From assembly GCF_946479755.1 (NCBI RefSeq), contig NZ_CAMLHC010000022.1, forward strand, positions 62,001 through 126,000: 64,000 nucleotides of DNA. The letters are read 5' to 3'. A program made the translations under genes and the position numbers. Under the pieces are notes generated by a model, which was not told where the DNA came from, made no database searches, and saw nothing but the letters and a program-made list of their open reading frames with translations. Shown here piece by piece: positions 51,180-59,901 of this stretch (within the stretch, counting starts at the first letter, position 1; every line of letters starts with the position of its first letter). Source of the stretch: an uncultured Chitinophaga sp. GTDB taxonomy: Bacteria > Bacteroidota > Bacteroidia > Chitinophagales > Chitinophagaceae.

Positions 51180-52124
51180 GTGCTTTTTACATGGCTGGCA
51201 TACTCCATCTATAGCCAGTTGACCCATCGCGAGAACCTGGAACAGTCGCTCGCGCACATGAACAGAACACTGCAGGAGAAAGGCTGGGTGGGGTTAGTGC
51301 TGGTATTAGTACTGATGTTTTTTAACTGGGGCCTGGAAGCCAAAAAGTGGCAGAAGCTGGTCCGCCCGCTGGAGCCCATCTCCTTCAGGAGGGCTTTCAG
51401 CGCCATTCTTTCCGGGGTGTCTTTCTCTATTAATACCCCCAATCGTATAGGCGAATACGGTGGCCGGGTGCTGTACCTGAAGAATCACAACAAGCTGAAA
51501 GCGATTGCCGCCACCATTGTAGGTAGCTTCAGCCAGCTGATCGTGACTGTTATTTTTGGGTTAATAGGCATGCTCTATTATCTCAATAACTTTACGCTGG
51601 TAAAGGAAAACAGCTATTTCCCTCCGAACTTTTGGGAGAAAATTGTGTTTGGTATCCTCCTGGTAATTTGTGTGCTGACGATATTGTTATATTTTCGGCT
51701 ACAGATTATTCTGGCTGTATTTGAAAAAGTCAGGTTCCTGCGAAAAGCAAAGGTCTTTGTACAGATTATAGTGCGGTATTCCGCCGGTGATTTACGTTAC
51801 CTGTTGCTGCTTTCCGCCCTGCGGTACGTGGTCTTCTCGGCACAGTATTTGATTTTGTTGGACGCGCTGGGACTGGAGTTTTTGTGGTGGCAGGCTTTCC
51901 TGCTGAATAGCGTCATCTACCTTGTCATGGCCATGGTGCCGACCATCGCCATCGCAGAACTTGGAATCCGCGGAAAAGTCAGTATCTATTTCCTCGGACT
52001 GCTCAGTACCAATACAGCCGTTATCATAGCAGCCACGGGGGGTATCTGGTTAATCAACCTTTGTCTACCGGCAGTGATTGGAAGTGTGCTGCTCCTCGGT
52101 GTAAAAATTTTTAAGGACAAATAG
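51180..52124 (+). CDS. Lysylphosphatidylglycerol synthase-type membrane domain protein (flippase-like)
   Basis: A polytopic membrane protein of about 314 residues with some seven or eight helices. The phrase SINTPNRIGEYGGRVLYL is characteristic of the LPG_synthase_TM/UPF0104 group, and MVPTIAIAELGIRGKV matches the second conserved segment. No catalytic aminoacyl-transfer domain is attached, so lysyl transfer is not expected; lipid flipping is suggested for relatives. The GTG at 51180 falls inside what looks like the first helix. The frame is open back to 51132, and a CTG at 51135 would give LNKSTKIILNYLLGAVLF, a more natural start. Confidence 0.85.
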   Translation: MLFTWLAYSIYSQLTHRENLEQSLAHMNRTLQEKGWVGLVLVLVLMFFNWGLEAKKWQKLVRPLEPISFRRAFSAILSGVSFSINTPNRIGEYGGRVLYLKNHNKLKAIAATIVGSFSQLIVTVIFGLIGMLYYLNNFTLVKENSYFPPNFWEKIVFGILLVICVLTILLYFRLQIILAVFEKVRFLRKAKVFVQIIVRYSAGDLRYLLLLSALRYVVFSAQYLILLDALGLEFLWWQAFLLNSVIYLVMAMVPTIAIAELGIRGKVSIYFLGLLSTNTAVIIAATGGIWLINLCLPAVIGSVLLLGVKIFKDK

Positions 52125-52133
52125 CTTCCAGCA

Positions 52134-52925
52134 ATGAGGTATCTTCTGCTTATCTTCTTATGCTTTGCCTGTGTAACCCCCGCTCATGCGCAAAATGACT
52201 TCTGTTCTATCCGTAATTCCAGCTTCAATGTCGGAGAAAGTATCACCCTCAAAGTGATGTATAACCTCGGTAAAATGTATGTGGGGGCCGGTGAGGCCGT
52301 TTTTACCGTAGCCCTCGAACGTTTCGCCAACCGCGACGTGTACCACATCACCGGCGATGGCCGCACCTTCCGCGCTTATGACTGGATCTTCAAAGTACGC
52401 GACAAATACGAAACCTGGCTGGACACCGCTACCATGCAGCCACTGAAGTTTCTTCGCAATGTGAATGAAGGCGGCTATAAAATCTATAACAACGTGGTGT
52501 TTAACCAGGCGGCCCATCAGGCCGTCAGCACCAACGGCACCTTTACAGTGCCCCCCTGCGTACAGGACGTGATCAGCTCCATCTACTACGCCCGTAATAT
52601 CGACTTCTCCCGGTACCAGGAGGGAGACAAAATCCCCTTCGCCATGTTCCTGGACGACCAGGTCTATAATATCTATATCCGGTACCTCGGCAAGGAAGAA
52701 GTCAACACCCGCTTCGGTAAATTCAGGGCCATCAAATTCAAACCACTGCTGATCAAAGGCACCATCTTTGAAGGTGGAGAGAAGATGACCGTCTGGGTAA
52801 GCGACGACGCCAATAAGGTGCCGCTGCGGGTGGAAAGCCCCATCTCCGTAGGCAACATTATCGTAGACATGGTGAACTACAGCAACCTCCGGCACCCCTT
52901 CACTTCGTTGATAAAACAACGATAA
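52134..52925 (+). CDS. DUF3108-type periplasmic protein
   Basis: A 263-residue exported protein with signal peptide (MRYLLLIFLCFACVTPAHAQ). The mature part is mostly beta: SFNVGESITLKVMYNLGKMYVGAGEAVFTV near the start and KPLLIKGTIFEGGEKMTVWVSDDANKVPLRVE near the end match the DUF3108 pattern. Function unknown. It lies 9 nt after the flippase-like gene and is probably co-transcribed, which hints at an envelope role. Confidence 0.85.
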   Translation: MRYLLLIFLCFACVTPAHAQNDFCSIRNSSFNVGESITLKVMYNLGKMYVGAGEAVFTVALERFANRDVYHITGDGRTFRAYDWIFKVRDKYETWLDTATMQPLKFLRNVNEGGYKIYNNVVFNQAAHQAVSTNGTFTVPPCVQDVISSIYYARNIDFSRYQEGDKIPFAMFLDDQVYNIYIRYLGKEEVNTRFGKFRAIKFKPLLIKGTIFEGGEKMTVWVSDDANKVPLRVESPISVGNIIVDMVNYSNLRHPFTSLIKQR

Positions 52926-53017
52926 AATATTTACCGCCCTGAAAATGAATAGATTTAACAATTCTTTGGGCTGCACCCGTCCAAATTTTACCGACCTTAC
53001 GTGCCGTAGAAAAACTT

Positions 53018-53025
53018 TATATTTG
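53018..53025 (+). promoter_or_regulatory. -7 promoter element of the response-regulator gene
   Basis: TATATTTG fits TAnnTTTG; the leader to the ATG at 53042 would be about 10 nt. Confidence 0.5.
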
Positions 53026-53041
53026 TTATAATCAACCCTTT

Positions 53042-53752
53042 ATGATTATGGAAGAACGCAAACCGAAAATATTACTGGCGGAAGATGATACCAACCTGGG
53101 CATGGTACTTAAAAACTACCTCGAACTGAACGACTACGATGTGGAACTTTGCCGCGACGGCATCCTGGCACTGGCTGCCTTCCGCCGCGAGAAATTCGAT
53201 ATCTGCCTGCTGGACATTATGATGCCCAATATGGACGGCTTTAAACTGGCGGAAGAGATCCGGGACGTAGACCCCGATATCCCCCTGTTTTTCCTCTCTG
53301 CCAAAACCATGAAGGAAGATATCATCCAGGGCTATAAACTGGGCGCCGACGACTATATTTCCAAACCGTTCGACAGCGAACTGCTGCTGCTCAAGATCAA
53401 AGCCATCCTGAAACGTAACCAGGAGCTGAACAGCAAGGAAGAGGAACAACACGAGTTCCAGATCGGCTCCTATGCTTTCAACTCCCGCCTGCGTACCCTC
53501 GCGCACAATGGCGACAGCCACACGCTCTCCCCTAAAGAGAACGAACTGCTGCACATGCTCTGCGAACATAAAAACGACCTCCTGCCACGGGAACTGGCCC
53601 TGAAAAAGATATGGGGCAGCGATACGTATTTCAACGGCCGCAGTATGGACGTATATATCGCCAAACTCCGCAAATACCTGAAAGATGATCCGAACATCGA
53701 AATCGTGAACATCCACGGTAACGGCTTCCGGCTGGTGGTGAAAGAATCATAA
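53042..53752 (+). CDS. OmpR-family response regulator, orphan
   Basis: A 236-residue regulator with receiver domain (ILLAEDDTN, phospho-acceptor in ICLLDIMMPNMDG, Lys in DDYISKPF) and winged helix (GRSMDVYIAKLRKYLKDDP, ending IHGNGFRLVV). No kinase gene is adjacent. An alternative ATG two codons downstream (53048) is equally possible. A bidirectional terminator separates it from the convergent ruvB. Confidence 0.93.
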   Translation: MIMEERKPKILLAEDDTNLGMVLKNYLELNDYDVELCRDGILALAAFRREKFDICLLDIMMPNMDGFKLAEEIRDVDPDIPLFFLSAKTMKEDIIQGYKLGADDYISKPFDSELLLLKIKAILKRNQELNSKEEEQHEFQIGSYAFNSRLRTLAHNGDSHTLSPKENELLHMLCEHKNDLLPRELALKKIWGSDTYFNGRSMDVYIAKLRKYLKDDPNIEIVNIHGNGFRLVVKES

Positions 53753-53770
53753 CGAAACGCTTTTACATAA

Positions 53771-53804
53771 AAATGCCCCCATTGCGTCAGCAATGGGGGC
53801 ATTT
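53771..53804. terminator. Bidirectional terminator between the response regulator and ruvB
   Basis: AAATGCCCCCATTG and CAATGGGGGCATTT form a perfect 14-bp stem with a 6-nt loop, with A-rich and T-rich flanks usable in both directions. Confidence 0.85.
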
Positions 53805-53819
53805 CTTTATGGACCGCTG

Positions 53820-54848
53820 TTAAAACAATAGGTTGGAACCCCCGCGGAACGGCGTTTTCCCCAGGTGCACATAGGCTTTTTCCGTAACCTCACGGCCGCG
53901 GGGCGTCCGTTTGATGAAACCCTCCTGGATCAGGAACGGCTCATACACTTCTTCCAGGGTACCGGCTTCTTCCCCCACTGCGGTGGCAATGGTAGTGATA
54001 CCTACGGGGCCGCCTTTAAAGTTTTCGATGATCACCTGCAGGATACGGTTGTCCATCTCATCGAGGCCGTATTCGTCCACGTTGAGGGCCTTGAGGCTCA
54101 GCTGCGCTATCTCGAGGTCAATGACACCGTTGCCGATCACCATGGCGAAGTCGCGCACCCGGCGCAACAGGCCGTTGGCGATACGCGGGGTGCCGCGGGA
54201 ACGGCGGGCAATCTCTGCGGCGGCGTCGGAGGTGATTTTGGTGCCCAGCAGCCCGGCAGCACGCCAGATAATTTTCTGCAGTGTGGCGGCATTGTAGTAT
54301 TCCATCCTCGACTTGATGCCGAAACGGGACAACAGGGGAGCGGTCAGCAACCCCGAACGGGTAGTGGCCCCGATCAGCGTGAAGGGATGCAGGTTGATCT
54401 GTATGGAACGGGCATTGGGCCCGCTGTCAATCATAATATCTATACGATAATCTTCCATGGCGGAATACAGGTATTCCTCCACCACGGTGCTCAGGCGGTG
54501 TATCTCGTCGATGAACAGCACATCCTTGTCTTCCAGGTTGGTCAGCAGCCCCGCCAGGTCGCCGGGTTTCTCTATCACCGGTCCGGAAGTCTCCCGGATA
54601 TTTACCCCCAGCTCATTGGCCACAATGCGTGACAGCGTGGTTTTCCCCAGGCCCGGAGGTCCGTGGAACAATACGTGGTCCAGCGCTTCCCCCCGCATCT
54701 TGGCGGCTTTGATAAATATCTTCAGGTTTTCGATGATCTGCTCCTGTCCCGAAAAATCCATGATTTCCCGGGGCCGGATACTGTTCTCAAACTCTTTCTC
54801 AGCGGCGCTGAGCTTAGTTTCTTCTGGTCTTAAATGCGGATTGGACAT
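53820..54848 (-). CDS. ruvB: Holliday junction branch migration helicase RuvB
   Basis: A 342-residue AAA+ ATPase. Walker A is [12 protein letters not shown], Walker [11 protein letters not shown], and sensor 1 is in LIGATTRSG. The C-terminal winged helix ends [20 protein letters not shown] 54848 ([14 protein letters not shown]) is preferred; the frame opens further to 54899 without conservation. It works with RuvA (not in the window) and RuvC (50543-51103). Confidence 0.97.
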   Translation of the reverse strand: MSNPHLRPEETKLSAAEKEFENSIRPREIMDFSGQEQIIENLKIFIKAAKMRGEALDHVLFHGPPGLGKTTLSRIVANELGVNIRETSGPVIEKPGDLAGLLTNLEDKDVLFIDEIHRLSTVVEEYLYSAMEDYRIDIMIDSGPNARSIQINLHPFTLIGATTRSGLLTAPLLSRFGIKSRMEYYNAATLQKIIWRAAGLLGTKITSDAAAEIARRSRGTPRIANGLLRRVRDFAMVIGNGVIDLEIAQLSLKALNVDEYGLDEMDNRILQVIIENFKGGPVGITTIATAVGEEAGTLEEVYEPFLIQEGFIKRTPRGREVTEKAYVHLGKTPFRGGSNLLF

Positions 54849-55061
54849 AATACTGACCAAAAATACCAAATTATATCCAGCCGGTGACCGGATATTCATG
54901 CGTGTTCCTGCTATCCTACAAAGATGTTAATCTATCCCGCAGGAAAAATAGTAGCATTGCAGTCAATTAACACAGATGATGTTATCTTACAGGTCTGACG
55001 GCAACAGCTGCCGTCGGGCACAAACAACAACCAGAACGAAATACAACCCATCAAACCGCTC

Positions 55062-56366
55062 ATGAAAAGACTGATCTTATCGCTCGCTGCGGGGTGCATG
55101 CTCACCACCGGTTACAGTCAACAGATACCGCAGAAAGAAGTCGCCCGTATCATCAACACACTGGCTGCAGATGATATGCAGGGCCGGCAGTCCGGTACGC
55201 CGGGTTCCGACAAGGCCGCTGCCTTTATCAGCGGTGAATTTAAAAAAGCGGGCCTCCTGCCGCTGCCCGGAGAGAAAAGCTACCTGCAAAGTTTTAACTA
55301 TTACGGGCTACATACCACTGCCACCAATATGACCATCAACGGCGCTGCCAAAGACTGGCCGGTAGTAGCGGTAGGCGCTTCGAGGCATGTACAGCTGCAC
55401 AGGGACACCGCCAGCTGTACAGAACTGCATGTGGCCAATGCAGATGAATTGCGCACCGCACTGGGAAAACGAAAATCCATGACCAAAAATATCGTGGTGT
55501 GGATGGCGCCGGCGCTGAGCGGTTATCTCGCCAACCTGGAAGGCTCCATCTCCAACCGCATGTATGCCAAAGAGGCCGAGGTACCATCCGATACAGCCAA
55601 ATGGCAAATGATACTGGTGCTGGAAAAAGAACCGGTGACAGCGCAGGACACCTGGTCTGTAGAACAAACCCGCAGCATCCGCACACAGGAGTTCACCAAC
55701 GTAGCTGGTATGATCAAAGGCGCCACCAAACCGGATGAATATGTGATCTATTCCGGTCACTATGACCATCTGGGTATTTTACCTGCCGAAGCGGGCGACA
55801 GCATTGCCAACGGTGCAGATGACGATGCATCCGGTACGACTGCTGTTATTATGCTGGCGAATTATTTCAAGAAGAAACGTCCTGCCCGTTCCCTGATTTT
55901 TGTGGCCTTCACCGCAGAAGAGATGGGTGGCTACGGCTCTTCCTATTTCTCCGGACAGATGGACCCTGCTAAAGTAGTGGCGATGTTTAACATCGAAATG
56001 ATCGGTAAGGAATCCAAATTTGGTAAGAACAGCGCCTTTATCACAGGTTTTGAAAAATCTGACTTCGGTACTATCCTGCAAAAAAACCTGGAAGGATCCG
56101 CTTTCCGTTTTCATCCCGATCCTTACCCTGAACAAAACCTGTTCTATCGCTCCGATAACGCCAACCTGGCCAAGGTAGGCGTTCCGGCACATACGATCTC
56201 TACCACACAAATTGATAAGGACAAATTTTATCATACGGTGAAAGATGAAGTGTCTACACTGGATGTGAAGAACATCACAGACATTATTAAAGCGATTGCC
56301 GTTAGTTCCGGTACCATTGTAAATGGAACGTCAACGCCTACACGTATAACGCCTGTTTCCCAATAG
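55062..56366 (+). CDS. Exported M28 family zinc peptidase
   Basis: A 434-residue secreted metallopeptidase with signal peptide MKRLILSLAAGCMLTTGYSQ. Zinc ligands and catalytic residues are all in place: GHYDHLG, NGADDDASG, TAEEMGGYG, NIEMIG and FYHTVKDE. An inserted apical domain lies between about residues 90 and 220. M28 enzymes remove N-terminal amino acids from peptides, or act as glutaminyl cyclases; aminopeptidase is more likely here. It is divergent from ruvB and followed by its own terminator. Confidence 0.92.
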   Translation: MKRLILSLAAGCMLTTGYSQQIPQKEVARIINTLAADDMQGRQSGTPGSDKAAAFISGEFKKAGLLPLPGEKSYLQSFNYYGLHTTATNMTINGAAKDWPVVAVGASRHVQLHRDTASCTELHVANADELRTALGKRKSMTKNIVVWMAPALSGYLANLEGSISNRMYAKEAEVPSDTAKWQMILVLEKEPVTAQDTWSVEQTRSIRTQEFTNVAGMIKGATKPDEYVIYSGHYDHLGILPAEAGDSIANGADDDASGTTAVIMLANYFKKKRPARSLIFVAFTAEEMGGYGSSYFSGQMDPAKVVAMFNIEMIGKESKFGKNSAFITGFEKSDFGTILQKNLEGSAFRFHPDPYPEQNLFYRSDNANLAKVGVPAHTISTTQIDKDKFYHTVKDEVSTLDVKNITDIIKAIAVSSGTIVNGTSTPTRITPVSQ

Positions 56367-56385
56367 GGACGGCCATCATATATTC

Positions 56386-56418
56386 ATCCGGTTGAGTGAG
56401 CTCAACCGGATTTTTTAT
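56386..56418 (+). terminator. Terminator of the M28 peptidase gene
   Basis: ATCCGGTTGAG and CTCAACCGGAT form an 11-bp stem with a 4-nt loop, followed by TTTTTT. Confidence 0.88.
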
Positions 56419-56511
56419 TTTTAATTAATACAGTATCAGTTCTTTTTTCGAATTTCTTGTTTATTTTTATGGCCAATATTTCCCCGAGTAGTCATTTAAA
56501 ACCATATCAAT

Positions 56512-57267
56512 ATGAAAACCGGAATCCTACAATTCTGCGGTGCGCTAGGCATCGCAACCATGATGCTCGCATCATGTTCAAAAGATATGTCGGGACCTGA
56601 TCAGCAAACCCCCGCTGGTATCAAGGACTCAACAGCTATCAACTACGAAATCGCTGCGGTAAATCCAACGTACACCTTATCACCCGATGCTGCAGGCCGT
56701 CTGTCTGCCATTACCGGCGACGCCTCCATGGCTAAGAGCTCCGGTGGTTTTGATATCACGTGGGACACCGCCACTGCCCGCTTACGGGAGATCCGCTTCG
56801 ATGCAAAACGCGGTAAAGATCAACTGGAATTCAGATTAAGAACAGACCGGCAGATCGATCTTAAACAGATCCCTGCACAGCTGGGCGCCATCAAAATTCC
56901 GCTGGGTACCTATCAGCAGGTGAAAGTGTATGCCAGGGTGGAAGGTGACAAAAAAGATCCTGCGGTGAGATTAATAGGATTCCTGACCTGGGATGGTAAA
57001 AAGATCCCGATGGAGATCCTGTTGTCCGGCGTGATTGAATTGCAGGCGCACGGAAAAGATGTAGTTGTTACCGACAAAAACATCGACTGGAAAGGCTCTC
57101 TCAAGATCTCTATGGACCTGATCCTGACGAAGCTGCAGGTGGGTGACTTTACAGGTTCCTTTGCCAACGGCAAACTTAAAATCAGTGTAGACATCAATGG
57201 AAACCTGCATAACAAAGTGGTTGACGCACTGGAAAACAGCATGAGCGTTGAACACACCCACGATTGA
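56512..57267 (+). CDS. Lipoprotein of unknown function
   Basis: A 251-residue protein with a lipoprotein signal peptide; the lipobox is L-A-S-C with Cys22, followed by SKDMSGPD. The mature protein has a DUF4382-like beta-sandwich feel (KIPLGTYQQVKVYARVEG ... VRLIGFLTWDGKKIPMEILL), but I cannot assign a family with confidence. It should be attached to the outer or inner membrane. The palindromic repeat begins immediately after its stop codon. Confidence 0.8.
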   Translation: MKTGILQFCGALGIATMMLASCSKDMSGPDQQTPAGIKDSTAINYEIAAVNPTYTLSPDAAGRLSAITGDASMAKSSGGFDITWDTATARLREIRFDAKRGKDQLEFRLRTDRQIDLKQIPAQLGAIKIPLGTYQQVKVYARVEGDKKDPAVRLIGFLTWDGKKIPMEILLSGVIELQAHGKDVVVTDKNIDWKGSLKISMDLILTKLQVGDFTGSFANGKLKISVDINGNLHNKVVDALENSMSVEHTHD

Positions 57268-57455
57268 GTCTCGCAAAGACGCTAAGTGAGCAAAGAGCGC
57301 AAAGTTTATATAAGCGAGCTAAGAAACAAGGAACGAAGGCTAAATTTTTAATCTTCGTTCCTTGCTTAACTATTTTATTTGCTTGCCTGCCTCTTATTCT
57401 TTGTACGCCTATTTTCTTTGTTTCTTTGCTCACTTTGTATTCTCTGCGAGCACCA
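57268..57455. repeat. Palindromic intergenic repeat, copy B
   Basis: Outer arms of about 35 nt (57269-57305 and 57416-57451) are imperfect inverted repeats sharing AAGTGAGCAAAGA and CTCGCA. The core hairpin has arms CAAGGAACGAAG (57327-57338) and CTTCGTTCCTTG (57353-57364). AAGAGCGCAAAG is shared with copy A at 18249-18381. The right arm runs into the end of the endonuclease gene and supplies its last codons and stop. Confidence 0.7.
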
Positions 57456-58293
57456 CCTGTGCCAATACGGCGAAGTGATCGGAAGCAAAGCGGCCGCCCC
57501 ATGTCTGGGATATAGAAGCGTGCTGCAGCACTTTAAATTTCCCTTTCAGAAAAATATAATCGATCGGCTGATCATCCACTTCAGCAGCATGCCACCCGTT
57601 GAAAGTCCCCGTAGGGCCATAATGTGGCGTGACGCTAATGCTTTTGCTATCGGTGAAATGCAGCGGGTTGCTGGTGTTCATCACTACCTGTATCGGCTCA
57701 TCATCCGGTGTGGCGTTGAAATCGCCGGTGATGATGGCTGGCGTGTTACCGGCAATGTTATGTACCTGCTGTAACAGGAAACGGGCGCTTTCCCGGCGTG
57801 CCACTTTACCCATATGATCAAAGTGGGTATTGAAATGATAGAATATCTTTTTGGTTTGTTTATCCCTGAACTGCCCCCATGTTACAATACGGGTGATGGC
57901 AGCGTCCCATCCTTTGCTGCCGGGAACGTCCGGTGTTTCTGATAACCAGAAGGTAGCTGTTTTGAGTAATTGCAGCCGGCTGGTATCATAAAAGATCGCA
58001 GAGAACTCTCCTTTGTTTTTTCCGTCTTCACGGCCCCCGCCAATAGATTTGTAGCCGGGCAGTAACCGGCGCAGGTCTTCCATCTGGTCAAACAGTGCTT
58101 CCTGTACACCCAGCGTATTCGCCTGATGAAACAATACTTCCGATGCCACTTTCTCTTTCCGGTAAGGCCATGCATTCAGACTGTCGCTTTTGGTGTTCAG
58201 CCGGATATTGAAGGTCATTACCTGCAGCGGCGTCTGTGCCATCGCTGCGCCCATGAGCAGGCATAATAAGCCTGTCAGCCATATGTTTCTCAT
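57430..58293 (-). CDS. Exported endonuclease/exonuclease/phosphatase-fold protein
   Basis: A 287-residue secreted protein with signal peptide MRNIWLTGLLCLLMGAAMAQ. Motifs of the EEP superfamily are present: MTFNIRLN, GVQEALFDQ with the metal-binding Glu, FNTHFDH, ITGDFNATPDD, PIDYIFLKG and the final SDHFAV. Substrates in the family range from DNA to sphingolipids and inositol phosphates, so it cannot be called more closely. The last seven codons and stop (V-L-A-E-N-T-K) lie inside the right arm of the palindromic repeat, so the C-terminus has probably been altered by that element. Confidence 0.9.
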   Translation of the reverse strand: MRNIWLTGLLCLLMGAAMAQTPLQVMTFNIRLNTKSDSLNAWPYRKEKVASEVLFHQANTLGVQEALFDQMEDLRRLLPGYKSIGGGREDGKNKGEFSAIFYDTSRLQLLKTATFWLSETPDVPGSKGWDAAITRIVTWGQFRDKQTKKIFYHFNTHFDHMGKVARRESARFLLQQVHNIAGNTPAIITGDFNATPDDEPIQVVMNTSNPLHFTDSKSISVTPHYGPTGTFNGWHAAEVDDQPIDYIFLKGKFKVLQHASISQTWGGRFASDHFAVLAQVVLAENTK

Positions 58294-58384
58294 ATTATAT
58301 CTGTTTAGCCGGTAAAAATATCAATCGCGCTGCTTTATGTCAAGTAGCGAAGGATGGATGGCAGTTTTCAGGGTTGCAGGCTGC

Positions 58385-59074
58385 TTATCCGTGGGTATTC
58401 CGGTTAAGTTGCAGGATAAGATCCGGGTCGGGGCAGTTCTGGAGGTATTTGTCGCGCTCACTGTAGCGGCATACGCCGGGATAGTCGCCCCGGTAATGCA
58501 TCATGTCAATGATCACCTGGAAATGCAGGTGGGGCGGCCAGCCACCGTTTTCCGAAGGCGTACCAAACCACGCGAACTGCTGCCCGGCGGCAACGGGCAT
58601 CTTCTCATAAAGCCCCTGCAGGTTGGAGATGCTGAGATGGCCGTATAAGGTATGGAACGTATAGCCGTCCAGCTGATGCTGAAGGATAATAGTAGCGCCG
58701 TAATCCCCAAAATCGTCGTTGAAGCGGAAACTGTGCACATGGCCATTGAGCGGGGCCGACACCGGTGTTTCGGCGGCGCCCCATACATCGATGCCCAGGT
58801 GCAGCCGGCGCGGCTCTTCGCCGGCATCGAAATGAGGACTGACGGCATAGATGGTGCGATGTTCGTTATACCCTCCTATGCCCAGCCGGCAGCCGCTGTC
58901 GGCGAGCGTATGGGTGATATAGGAACAAAACCGGTCTATGTTATTCAGAACAGGCTTGGTAAGGGTCGTGTTGTTGGCAGTAAAATCCATGACCAGCAGC
59001 TGTTCGTCGGGATGAAGCAGCGTGATCACGGGTTGGAAGGTGGATTGATGTTGTTTGAGTACCTCCTGTAACAT
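58385..59074 (-). CDS. M23 family metallopeptidase-like protein
   Basis: A 229-residue protein with the LytM/M23 zinc-site motifs in order: HLGIDVWG, HTLYGHLS and PHLHFQV. The enzymes cut peptide cross-links in peptidoglycan. No signal peptide is seen at the N-terminus (MLQEVLKQHQSTFQP), which is unusual for this activity; the protein may work in the cytoplasm on another substrate, or use another route. It is followed on the same strand, after 91 nt, by the endonuclease-fold gene, and is divergent from the Lgt-like gene. Confidence 0.88.
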   Translation of the reverse strand: MLQEVLKQHQSTFQPVITLLHPDEQLLVMDFTANNTTLTKPVLNNIDRFCSYITHTLADSGCRLGIGGYNEHRTIYAVSPHFDAGEEPRRLHLGIDVWGAAETPVSAPLNGHVHSFRFNDDFGDYGATIILQHQLDGYTFHTLYGHLSISNLQGLYEKMPVAAGQQFAWFGTPSENGGWPPHLHFQVIIDMMHYRGDYPGVCRYSERDKYLQNCPDPDLILQLNRNTHG

Positions 59075-59118
59075 ATTTTGTCAGCTTAAACTGTACATCT
59101 AAATATAAATATTAATTT

Positions 59119-59901
59119 GTGTATAAAATAATCAGTTACCCCGTGGTGTATCCTGTTTATGTGTCTGTTGGTTCCCTTCATCTTCCGTTACACGCGATAA
59201 CGGAGACATTAGGTATGTTTATCGGTTTCCGCTATTTCCTTTTCCTGCGCCGGCGCCAGGGCGACCGGGTAGACAGCAGCAATCGTATCTGGTCTATCAT
59301 CGGGGCTACCTTCGGTGCTTTGCTGGGCAGCCGCCTGCTGGGAGCGCTGGAAAATCCGCCCGGACTGTTGCAGGCCGATAACCTGCTGTTATATATCTAC
59401 CAGAATAAAACCATTGTGGGGGGCCTGCTGGGTGGGCTGATAGGAGTGGAAACCATCAAAAAGGCGGTAGGAGAGCGGCAATCTACCGGCGATCTGTTTA
59501 CCTATCCGCTGATACTGGCTATGATGATAGGCCGTATCGGCTGTTTCAGCATGGGGGTGTACGAAGAAACCTATGGGGTGCCTACCACGCTGCCGTGGGG
59601 GATGAACCTGGGAGATGGCCTGCTGCGGCACCCGGTGGCGCTATATGAGATTGTTTTCCTGTTGCTGCTATGGCAGCTGCTGCGCTTGATAAGCCGGCGT
59701 TATACGCTGGTCAGCGGCGCCCGCTTTCAACTGTTCATGATCGGGTACCTGCTGTTCCGTTTTATGCTGGATTTTATCAAGCCCGGTTACCGGTTCGCTT
59801 TTGGTCTCGGCTCCATACAACTGGCCTGCCTGGCCGGACTATTTTATTATGCACCTGTTATTATTTCCCCATCACGATTAATTGAGAAACAATATGCCTG
59901 A
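59119..59901 (+). CDS. Lgt-like membrane protein (divergent prolipoprotein diacylglyceryl transferase family)
   Basis: A 260-residue polytopic membrane protein. The order of segments follows Lgt: FGALLGSRLLGALENP, IVGGLLGGLIGVE, MIGRIGCFSMGVYEETYG, LRHPVALYE and YLLFRFMLDFIKPGY. However, the His of the H-G-G-L motif (His103 of E. coli Lgt) is Val100 here, and Asn of the G-R-x-G-N signature is Cys142; Arg139 and Arg214 are kept. It is therefore probably not the housekeeping Lgt. It starts with GTG and its end overlaps a radical SAM gene by 8 nt, which points to a joint lipid-related role. Confidence 0.82.
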   Translation: MYKIISYPVVYPVYVSVGSLHLPLHAITETLGMFIGFRYFLFLRRRQGDRVDSSNRIWSIIGATFGALLGSRLLGALENPPGLLQADNLLLYIYQNKTIVGGLLGGLIGVETIKKAVGERQSTGDLFTYPLILAMMIGRIGCFSMGVYEETYGVPTTLPWGMNLGDGLLRHPVALYEIVFLLLLWQLLRLISRRYTLVSGARFQLFMIGYLLFRFMLDFIKPGYRFAFGLGSIQLACLAGLFYYAPVIISPSRLIEKQYA

